NCBI GenBank assembly: GCA_045579665.1
Contig: JAZNMO010000106.1
Location: 1-9,192, forward strand
DNA length: 9,192 nt
Direction of reading: 5' to 3'
From: COE1 sp045579665
GTDB taxonomy: Bacteria; Bacillota; Clostridia; Lachnospirales; Lachnospiraceae
The translations under genes were made by a program, and so were the position numbers. This document shows, piece by piece, positions 1 to 5,531 of this stretch. The notes beneath the pieces were generated by a model that was given only the letters and a program-made list of their open reading frames with translations, was not told the origin of the DNA and did not search any database. The first letter of the stretch is position 1. Each line of letters starts with the position of its first letter.

Positions 1-1235
1 GTTTCCATGGTAAGGCCGTGCAGGAAGGACAGCGTAAGTTCTTAGGAACCCTTTGGAATACCTATGCATTCTTTGTACTGTATGCAAATATTGATAACTT
101 TGATGCAACCAAGTATGCGTTAGAATACGATAAGCTTCCTGTTATGGATAAGTGGTTACTTTCTAAGTTAAATACGGTAGTAGGTGAAGTTGATAATCAT
201 TTAGAGAATTATCGTATTCCGGAAGCTGCAAGAGCATTGCAGGATTTCGTAGATGAAATGAGTAACTGGTATGTTCGCAGAAGCCGTGAGCGGTTCTGGG
301 CAAAGGGCATGGAGCAGGATAAGATTAATGCTTACATGACTCTTTATACTGCACTGGTTACCATCAGCAAGACAGCAGCACCTATGATTCCTTTCATGAC
401 AGAGGATATCTATAGAAACTTAGTATGCAGCATTGATAAGAGCGCACCTGAGAGTATTCATTTATGCGATTTTCCTGAGGTAAATGAGGCATGGATTGAT
501 ACAAAGCTAGAAGAGGATATGGAGAATGTTCTTAAGGCGGTTGTTATGGGTAGAGCTTGTAGAAATACAGCAAATATCAAGAATCGTCAGCCTATCGGTA
601 ATATGTTCATTAAGGCTCCTTTCACATTAGATGAGTTCTATCAGGAAATCATTCGTGAAGAGTTGAATGTTAAGAATGTTGTATTTACAGATGATGTAAG
701 AGAGTTCACATCTTATACATTCAAGCCACAGCTTAGAACAGTAGGTCCTAAGTATGGTAAGCAGCTTGGCGGTATTCAGAAGACTCTTGCTTCTATCGAT
801 GGTAACTCTGCTATGGATGAGCTTAAGGCAAACGGCTTTATCGCATTTGATGTAGATGGTGTAGAGGTTAAGCTTGCTGAGGAAGATTTATTAATCGATA
901 TCGCTAAGAAGGAAGGCTATGTAACAGAGGCTGATAATGTAGCAACTGTTGTATTAGATACGAACCTGACTGAAGAGTTAATTGAGGAAGGCTTCGTATA
1001 CGAGGTAATTAGTAAGATTCAGACTATGCGTAAGGATTCTGACTTCGAGGTTATGGACCATATTAAGGTTTCTGTAAATGGAAATGATAAGGTTGCAGCC
1101 GTTGTTCAGAAGAATGAAGCATCTATCGGTACTAAGGTTCTTGCAGATGGATTTATTTACGGTTCAGATGTTGCAAATGCAAAGGAATGGAACGTAAACG
1201 GAGAAAATGTTACAATTGGTGTAGAGAAAATCTAA
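1..1235 (+). CDS. ileS: Isoleucyl-tRNA synthetase, C-terminal part (5' end outside window)
   Basis: The frame is open to the left edge (first full codon at position 3, reading FHGKAVQEGQRKF), so this is the last 410 residues of a larger protein and the GTG at 18 is not the start. IleRS charges tRNA-Ile with isoleucine in the cytoplasm. What remains begins after the KMSKS region. It contains the class Ia anticodon-binding helical domain (LLSKLNTVVGEVDNHLENYRIPEAARALQDFVDEMSNWYVRRSRERFW, at about residues 55-100 of the fragment, cited here by its ends) and then the long mixed C-terminal domain ending in GVEKI. The Cys-rich zinc finger found at the C-terminus of E. coli-type (type 1) enzymes is absent. 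The tail instead resembles the type 2, eukaryote-like bacterial IleRS; that assignment is inferred from family knowledge. The first two-thirds, including the HIGH motif and the editing domain, lie outside the window. Confidence 0.96.
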   Translation, partial: FHGKAVQEGQRKFLGTLWNTYAFFVLYANIDNFDATKYALEYDKLPVMDKWLLSKLNTVVGEVDNHLENYRIPEAARALQDFVDEMSNWYVRRSRERFWAKGMEQDKINAYMTLYTALVTISKTAAPMIPFMTEDIYRNLVCSIDKSAPESIHLCDFPEVNEAWIDTKLEEDMENVLKAVVMGRACRNTANIKNRQPIGNMFIKAPFTLDEFYQEIIREELNVKNVVFTDDVREFTSYTFKPQLRTVGPKYGKQLGGIQKTLASIDGNSAMDELKANGFIAFDVDGVEVKLAEEDLLIDIAKKEGYVTEADNVATVVLDTNLTEELIEEGFVYEVISKIQTMRKDSDFEVMDHIKVSVNGNDKVAAVVQKNEASIGTKVLADGFIYGSDVANAKEWNVNGENVTIGVEKI

Positions 1236-1301
1236 TTTTTAATTAAGAGGGCATAGTCTTTTGCTATGTTCTTAGGATACAGACAAAGGTTAAAACAACA
1301 A

Positions 1302-1339
1302 ATAGCCAAGGCACTGTGATATCACTGTGCCTTGGCTAT
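1302..1339. terminator. Bidirectional terminator palindrome between convergent genes
   Basis: Arms ATAGCCAAGGCAC (1302-1314) and GTGCCTTGGCTAT (1327-1339) are perfectly complementary. After a single T-T mismatch the palindrome continues through GTGATATCAC (1316-1325). On the minus strand the stem is followed by TTGTTGTTTT, a fair U-tract; on the plus strand the downstream sequence is only A/T-rich. The position fits termination of both ileS (+) and the minus-strand cassette. The 3' end of the SdpI-like remnant reads into it. Confidence 0.7.
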
Positions 1340-1591
1340 AGTATTATACAAACTGAAATTTATTATTCGAATGTACTTATCTTCTTCTACTCCAAGTATT
1401 TTCCCTATAAACATGAATATATGCGGTGCAATACTTTGTGCATATTCTCAATGTTCTTGTGATTTTCTCGAAGTTGGCGTGTTGTACCCATTATGTTTAC
1501 TCATATCTGATACAGGGTGTTTCTTCAGTATGTCTCCTACTAAAATCATTACGAATGGTACAATTAAATTTAAAAACAATAAATAATACAT
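1322..1591 (-). pseudogene. SdpI-family membrane protein remnant, in-frame TGA, C-terminally truncated
   Basis: Minus-strand ATG at 1591 is preceded by GAGGAGAT (1608-1601) at good spacing. The product starts MYYLLFLNLIVPFVMILVGD, one membrane helix, followed by a loop containing HNGYNTPTSRKSQEH, then TGA at 1450-1448, then EYAQSIAPHIFMFIGKIL. The motif G-Y-x-T-x-x-S-x-K-S-x-E-x-W-x-[FY]-A is characteristic of the C-terminal part of SdpI-like proteins (SdpI is the immunity protein and signalling receptor for the SdpC toxin in Bacillus subtilis). The TGA falls exactly on the conserved Trp, so TGG>TGA is the simplest explanation. After residue 68 the frame turns hydrophilic and ends in the terminator palindrome, where family members normally continue with hydrophobic helices. 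The original C-terminus therefore appears lost. The family call rests on motif recall; no search was run. Confidence 0.75.
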
Positions 1592-1664
1592 CCTTGTTCT
1601 ATCTCCTCAAATTCATTTCACAGTATTACAAAAATTTAGGCACGCTCGACAAATTGCAATTAGC

Positions 1665-1886
1665 TTACTTCTTCTCAAACAATCCCCATATAGCTATAGC
1701 TAAACCTATTACTGCAACAAGTACAAAACAGTATAGTGCTGGCATAAGTCCGTATTAAGATATATTCCAAACAGAAGACATCTTCCCATTTATAGTCCAT
1801 GCATTTGCCATGCTTCCTGCCAACATAACAGCAGTTGAAAGTAAGCCTGCAAAAAACATCAGTGAGCCAAGAGTAACCTTTTTCAT
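1665..1886 (-). pseudogene. 73-codon two-helix small membrane protein with one in-frame TAA
   Basis: Minus-strand ATG at 1886 has a strong ribosome binding site, GGAGGAG at 1902-1896, with a 9-nt spacer. The frame reads MKKVTLGSLMFFAGLLSTAV..., continues to WNIS, hits TAA at 1757-1755, and then resumes in frame as YGLMPALYCFVLVAVIGLAI and ends IWGLFEKK before the real stop at 1667-1665. Without the TAA this is a small inner-membrane protein with helices at about residues 5-26 and 49-69 and a Lys-rich C-terminus. CAA>TAA (Gln44) is the simplest single change. The gene follows the hydrolase by 38 nt on the same strand and precedes the SdpI-like remnant, so all four were probably one transcript. 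The function is not recognised. Readthrough or a sequencing error are alternatives to true loss. Confidence 0.75.
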
Positions 1887-1924
1887 AAAATCATACTCCT
1901 CCGTCAAATTCAAAAGTTAATGTA

Positions 1925-2611
1925 TTATTTGCAAAAATCAGAAATTATGGGATTCACAATCTCCGGCATATCAAAAAAATAGTTATGACCTGATTTCTCT
2001 ATTTCATAAAGCTGACAGTTTGGAAATTTTTCTTTCCATGACTTCATTGAATTTCGAATTTCTTTTATATCATATTCTGCATATAGAAATAAACACACTA
2101 TTTGAGAATTTCCTTTTAGTTCACTCAAATTAAATTTGTTCCATGCATCCTTTTGCATATCACATACACACTTCCAAGTAGTTCCTTCATGTATATAACG
2201 TTCCTTATTTTGTTTCCATAAAATATGGCAACCTATTTTTCTCGTATAAAGCCAAAACAGAAAACTTTTTTGAATATTTGTACTTCCTACCACTATTTTA
2301 TCAATCTGTTGAGGTATTCTAATTAAAACCTCTTTGGCAACTAATCCGCCATAAGAATGTGCAATCAAAATTACCTTTTGGTTTGGGGAAAGCTTTTCAA
2401 TCAGTTTCATAACCTCAAACGCAGCACTTTCGAATGAAAAGCTATTAAACTCCTTCTGTTTACTTTTTCCGCAGCCGGGCAAATCAACAAAAATCATTCT
2501 TTTATCTGGAAGAAGATTGTATTGTTTCATAAACGATTCATGTGTTGTAAAACCACCATGAATAAATACCACTAATTGTCCATCTTTGTTACCATATTCT
2601 TCATAATACAT
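1925..2611 (-). CDS. Alpha/beta hydrolase
   Basis: A 228-aa cytosolic protein with an intact alpha/beta-hydrolase fold signature. It has the oxyanion-hole motif HGG at residues 18-20, VDLPGCGKS at 42-50, the nucleophile elbow AHSYGG with Ser86, a probable acid in LYAEYD (Asp181), and the catalytic base in SGHNYFF (His209). Length and motif spacing are normal for small esterases, lipases or peptidases of this superfamily. The substrate cannot be predicted. AGGTGA precedes the ATG at a rather short spacing. The gene lies 47 bp downstream of the GNAT gene on the same strand and 38 bp upstream of the broken small membrane gene, consistent with one operon. Base composition is more AT-rich than the flanking ileS and OLD genes, suggesting separate ancestry. 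No defect is visible. Confidence 0.9.
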   Translation of the reverse strand: MYYEEYGNKDGQLVVFIHGGFTTHESFMKQYNLLPDKRMIFVDLPGCGKSKQKEFNSFSFESAAFEVMKLIEKLSPNQKVILIAHSYGGLVAKEVLIRIPQQIDKIVVGSTNIQKSFLFWLYTRKIGCHILWKQNKERYIHEGTTWKCVCDMQKDAWNKFNLSELKGNSQIVCLFLYAEYDIKEIRNSMKSWKEKFPNCQLYEIEKSGHNYFFDMPEIVNPIISDFCK

Positions 2612-2658
2612 ATTTCACCTACTAATTTAAACTTTTTTCTCTATGTAAAATTCCAAAA

Positions 2659-3177
2659 TCATTCCATTCTCTTTAATTCATATAAATAAGTACTTATTAA
2701 AATTGGATTGCCTAATCTATCATTTTTGTATGACTGATTATCAAAACGCTTTATTCGCTGGAAACCTAGTCTTTCTAAAAGTTTCCATGATGACACATTA
2801 CGCACATCACAATCACCATATATTGCATCAACATCTATAACCCCAAATAAATGCTGAATTAGCGCATCTCCAGCTTCCTTTGCATAGCCTTTTCCATAAT
2901 ATTCCGGATTAAAATCATAGTCGATACAATGATGCCCTTCATCATCAACCCAATAACCTATACTTCCTATAACAATTTGTTTTTCCTTTAATTCAGCAAC
3001 AAGACGATTATCCATATCTTTCCACTCAGCAATTATATTTCTTACCTGTTCCTCTGACATTGGATAAAAATCCTCGTATTTACTCACCTCTTCATTTGAA
3101 AAATAATTCATAATATCAACTAAATCTGATTCTTTATAATTTCTTATGATTAATCTTTCAGTTCGTATATCTATCAT
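2659..3177 (-). CDS. GNAT-family N-acetyltransferase (RimJ/RimL-like)
   Basis: A 172-aa protein starting MIDIRTERLIIRNYKESDL, the typical opening of the RimJ/RimL-type acetyltransferase group. The acetyl-CoA pyrophosphate-binding loop is PEYYGKGYAKEA (about residues 91-102). The C-terminal motif NVSSWKLLERLGFQRI matches the conserved N-x-x-S-x-x-x-x-E-x-x-G-F element. It should transfer an acetyl group from acetyl-CoA to an amine; the acceptor (protein N-terminus, antibiotic or metabolite) cannot be inferred. An in-frame ATG at 3207 is possible, but the ATG at 3177 is preferred because it has a well-spaced AGGAGAG and the family alignment begins there. It is the first gene of the minus-strand cassette. 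Confidence 0.92.
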   Translation of the reverse strand: MIDIRTERLIIRNYKESDLVDIMNYFSNEEVSKYEDFYPMSEEQVRNIIAEWKDMDNRLVAELKEKQIVIGSIGYWVDDEGHHCIDYDFNPEYYGKGYAKEAGDALIQHLFGVIDVDAIYGDCDVRNVSSWKLLERLGFQRIKRFDNQSYKNDRLGNPILISTYLYELKRME

Positions 3178-3182
3178 CTTAA

Positions 3183-3189
3183 CTCTCCT
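3183..3189 (-). promoter_or_regulatory. Ribosome binding site fixing the GNAT start
   Basis: AGGAGAG on the minus strand lies about 6 nt before the ATG at 3177. The upstream in-frame ATG at 3207 has only an A/T-rich sequence before it, so this site decides the start. Confidence 0.75.
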
Positions 3190-3218
3190 GACCAGCGTTA
3201 AATTCAAATTTTACATCT

Positions 3219-3227
3219 ATTGTAGCA
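3219..3227 (-). promoter_or_regulatory. Extended -10 promoter for the minus-strand cassette
   Basis: TGCTACAAT (3227-3219, minus) is an extended -10 element for the vegetative sigma factor. No good -35 box is seen at 16-18 nt, which is usual for TGn promoters. The predicted start near 3212 would give a leader of about 35 nt ahead of the GNAT ATG. Confidence 0.55.
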
Positions 3228-3337
3228 TGATTCGCTCGATAAAAATAGGAATTGAATATAGAATAGAAGAATTTTATTATTTTTTTGCTTATAGTCTGGG
3301 ATATTGTATTTTTACAGTGTCCTTTTGTGCTGTTATG

Positions 3338-3366
3338 TAGACATAATATATTGAAATTGATAAAAT
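3338..3366 (+). promoter_or_regulatory. Sigma-A-type promoter for the OLD nuclease gene
   Basis: TAGACA (3338-3343) and TAAAAT (3361-3366) each match consensus at five of six positions and are separated by exactly 17 nt. Transcription would start near 3373, about 27 nt before the ATG. The promoter points away from the GNAT promoter, so the 3178-3399 gap is a divergent control region. Confidence 0.65.
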
Positions 3367-3399
3367 ATTGGTAATAATACAAAGTGAAAGGGAAACGTC

Positions 3400-5250
3400 A
3401 TGCGAATTACGGCTTTGCGCATTGCGCACTTTAAATCCATTCAGGAAATCAGAATTAAAAATATTGAGAATGCATTGATTTTGGTAGGACAGAATAATAC
3501 TGGTAAAACGACAGTGCTTGATGCAATTCGGGCTGTAGGCGGTGATTATCAGATTAAGCCGGAGGACTTTGATGAAGCCGGCTCCAATATAGAGGTTGAA
3601 GTGACCATTTCTTATCAGGAAGAGGACTTAGTGAAATTGCAGCAAAGCGGATGTATCAGTAAGTATCGTAAGTTTGATGCGTGGAAGGCAGAGTTTGAGA
3701 AGAAGCTCCCTTCTTTTCAAAGTGGTTCTCTACGATTTACCTTTGTGGCAAATCGAGATGGGAAGGTGCGGTATGACGATGGATTTAAAAAGAATAATCC
3801 ATATATCAAAGAGGTATTTCCTAAGATTTACTTTATAGATGCTGAGCGTGATTTGGCACAGTTTCAGAGTGAGCTTTTGACCCTGCAAGAGGATGAACAG
3901 CTCAAGAATATGCGTAATAATAGCTGTATCTTTAGTAAGGCGAAGAAGTGTACAAAGTGCTTTTCCTGTATCGGTTTATTGAATCAGAAGACACCACAGG
4001 AGCTTTCAGCCATGGAAACGGCAAGGCTATTGGATTATAAGCTGTATCAGTTGAATCTTGACAGCTTTTCAAAGCATGTAAATGAGAAGTTTCGCAAGAA
4101 TGGCGGGCAGGAGCAGATTTTATTTTCTATGAATCGCAATGTGGAAAGTATGCTTGATGTAACAACAGAACTTTATCAGCCGGCACAGAGGGTTACAAGA
4201 CCGATTGAGCGTATGAGCAAGGGCATGAGAAGTATCTATATGCTTTCGCTTTTAGAAGCATATACAGATGAAGCAAATCAGATGCCAAGTCTTATTATGA
4301 TAGAGGACCCTGAGATTTTCCTGCATCCGACATCACAGAAGACCACGGGAGATATTTTATACCGGTTGTGCAAAAAGCATCAGGTTATTTTCTCCACACA
4401 CTCACCGAATCTGTTACCGAACTTTAATAGTAAGCAGATTCGTCAGATGGTATTGAATAAGAATGGTTCTCCAATGGTACGGGAAAAGACTGACATTAGT
4501 GTCATATTGGATGACTTGGGATATACTGCGAATGATTTGATGAATGTGAACTTCGTATTTATTGTAGAGGGCAAGCAGGATAAGAGTCGTTTACCGCTGC
4601 TTTTGAAGAAATATTATTCTGAGGTATATGATGAACAGGGGCAGTTATCAAGGGTAGCAATTATTACTACCAATAGCTGTACCAATATTAAGACCTATGC
4701 CAACCTTAAATATATGAATCAGGTGTACCTAAGAGACCAGTTTATTATGATTCGTGATGGCGATGGTAAGGATGCGAAGGAACTAAAGCGTCAGCTTTGT
4801 AAATATTATGAGGAACGAAGTTATGAGGATATTGATAAGCTGCCTAAGGTATTGCCGAAAAATGTGCTGATTTTAAAGTATTATTCCTTTGAAAATTATT
4901 TCCTAAATCCAAAGATTATGGCACAGCTTGGTGTTGTGAAGTCAGAGGAGGACTTTTATAAGATATTCCTTGCAAAGTGGAAGGAATACTTACATCGAAT
5001 CAAGAGCGGAAGAAAGCTGCGAGAGATTCTTGGGCATGATTTGGAAACCGTGGAGGATGTGAAGGCTCATATGGAGGAGATAAGAATCTATATGAGAGGA
5101 CATAATCTATTTGATATTTTCTATGGAAGATTTAAGAAACAGGAAAATGAGCTTTTGCAAAGATATGTGGAGCTGGCACCAAAGGAGGATTTTAAGGATA
5201 TTTTGGATTCTATCAATCAGTTTATTTTCTTTGAAAGCAGAAAAAGATAG
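3400..5250 (+). CDS. OLD-family ATP-dependent endonuclease (AAA/ABC ATPase + TOPRIM)
   Basis: A 616-aa protein of the OLD (overcoming lysogenisation defect) family, whose members are nucleases often used in phage defence. The N-terminal SMC-like ATPase opens with MRITALRIAHFKSI and has Walker A GQNNTGKTT (30-38, Lys36), a degenerate signature MSKGMRS (272-278), Walker B SLIMIEDPE (297-305) with HP after it, and an H-loop STHSP (332-336, His334). The C-terminal TOPRIM nuclease has IVEGKQD (388-394, Glu390) and MIRDGDG (450-456, Asp453 and Asp455), followed by a helical tail. Unusual are four cysteines, C176, C184, C187 and C190 (C-x7-C-x2-C-x2-C), in the insertion between Walker A and the signature. 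AAAGGGA provides the RBS. No UvrD-like helicase follows, so it is not a Gabija pair; it appears to stand alone. No terminator is obvious after its stop. Confidence 0.93.
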   Translation: MRITALRIAHFKSIQEIRIKNIENALILVGQNNTGKTTVLDAIRAVGGDYQIKPEDFDEAGSNIEVEVTISYQEEDLVKLQQSGCISKYRKFDAWKAEFEKKLPSFQSGSLRFTFVANRDGKVRYDDGFKKNNPYIKEVFPKIYFIDAERDLAQFQSELLTLQEDEQLKNMRNNSCIFSKAKKCTKCFSCIGLLNQKTPQELSAMETARLLDYKLYQLNLDSFSKHVNEKFRKNGGQEQILFSMNRNVESMLDVTTELYQPAQRVTRPIERMSKGMRSIYMLSLLEAYTDEANQMPSLIMIEDPEIFLHPTSQKTTGDILYRLCKKHQVIFSTHSPNLLPNFNSKQIRQMVLNKNGSPMVREKTDISVILDDLGYTANDLMNVNFVFIVEGKQDKSRLPLLLKKYYSEVYDEQGQLSRVAIITTNSCTNIKTYANLKYMNQVYLRDQFIMIRDGDGKDAKELKRQLCKYYEERSYEDIDKLPKVLPKNVLILKYYSFENYFLNPKIMAQLGVVKSEEDFYKIFLAKWKEYLHRIKSGRKLREILGHDLETVEDVKAHMEEIRIYMRGHNLFDIFYGRFKKQENELLQRYVELAPKEDFKDILDSINQFIFFESRKR

Positions 5251-5277
5251 GTTAACATAATTTTTACTGAAAATAAC

Positions 5278-5306
5278 TTTACCTGTATAGAAAAAAGCTG
5301 TAAAAT
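5278..5306 (+). promoter_or_regulatory. Possible promoter of the cloverleaf/muramidase transcript
   Basis: TTTACC (5278-5283) and TAAAAT (5301-5306) are spaced by 17 nt. The -10 is good and the -35 matches consensus at only four positions. The predicted start (about 5313) falls on the first bases of the cloverleaf, so the element would form the 5' end of a roughly 220-nt leader for the muramidase gene, or an independent RNA. Confidence 0.4.
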
Positions 5307-5310
5307 GATA

Positions 5311-5451
5311 CTATTCAGAACCATGCAAATTTATGAATACAGGCCGAGTAAGCTTGCTTACAAAGGACGAAATTCATAAATTTATATGGTGGTGTAACCA
5401 CATGAGCAAAAGAAAAGTGCGCAGCACGATTTTGCGAATGGTTCTGAATAG
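5311..5451. repeat. 141-nt cloverleaf-forming palindromic element (MITE-like or structured RNA)
   Basis: The ends CTATTCAGAACCAT (5311-5324) and ATGGTTCTGAATAG (5438-5451) are perfect inverted repeats of 14 bp. Inside them are three arms. Arm 1 has a perfect 12-bp stem (5327-5338 with 5372-5383) capped by GTAAG/CTTAC (5348-5352 with 5357-5361). Arm 2 is GTGGT-GTA-ACCAC (5389-5401). Arm 3 has GCAAAA/TTTTGC (5406-5411 with 5430-5435) enclosing GTGC-GCA-GCAC (5417-5427). Only about 13 nt of the junction stay unpaired. No open reading frame of note and no obvious target-site duplication are seen. It may be a non-autonomous mobile element, a structured leader RNA for the downstream muramidase gene, or both. 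I do not recognise it as a named family. Confidence 0.8.
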
Positions 5452-5455
5452 AAAA

Positions 5456-5482
5456 AGAACCATGCAAATTTGGTTCTGAATC
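5456..5482. repeat. Solo mini-hairpin derived from the cloverleaf ends
   Basis: AGAACCATGCAAATTT (5456-5471) exactly repeats 5317-5332 of the cloverleaf, and TGGTTCTGAAT (5471-5481) exactly repeats 5439-5449. Together they form a hairpin with a 7-bp stem (AGAACCA/TGGTTCT) and an 8-nt loop. It looks like the larger element with its whole interior removed. It lies only 4 nt after the large copy and 50 nt before the muramidase start. Confidence 0.75.
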
Positions 5483-5531
5483 GTTATATGAAAGATTCTT
5501 GTAAGAGGGAAAGAAAGTAATGAGGTAGCGA

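Noticed and set aside
1332..1758. Two plus-strand open frames (84 and 110 codons)
   Set aside because: They are antisense to the two nonsense-mutated minus-strand genes, lack ribosome binding sites and have low-complexity composition. The minus-strand frames have strong RBSs and family-like sequence.
3146..3382. Overlapping short frames on both strands in the GNAT-OLD gap
   Set aside because: No RBS, Phe/Tyr/Ile-rich A/T-driven composition, and they cover the two divergent promoters and the GNAT start.
3400..5250. Gabija system (GajA/GajB)
   Set aside because: The OLD-like subunit fits, but no UvrD/GajB-like helicase lies within the following 3.9 kb. The next genes are a muramidase and pncB.
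5311..5451. tRNA gene suggested by the cloverleaf shape
   Set aside because: At 141 nt it is too long, with a 14-bp closing stem, no T-loop GTTCGA-type sequence and no anticodon arm of standard size.
5311..5482. Retron msr-msd RNA or CRISPR repeats
   Set aside because: There are palindromic stems but no reverse transcriptase in the window, and only two unequal copies without spacer periodicity or Cas genes.
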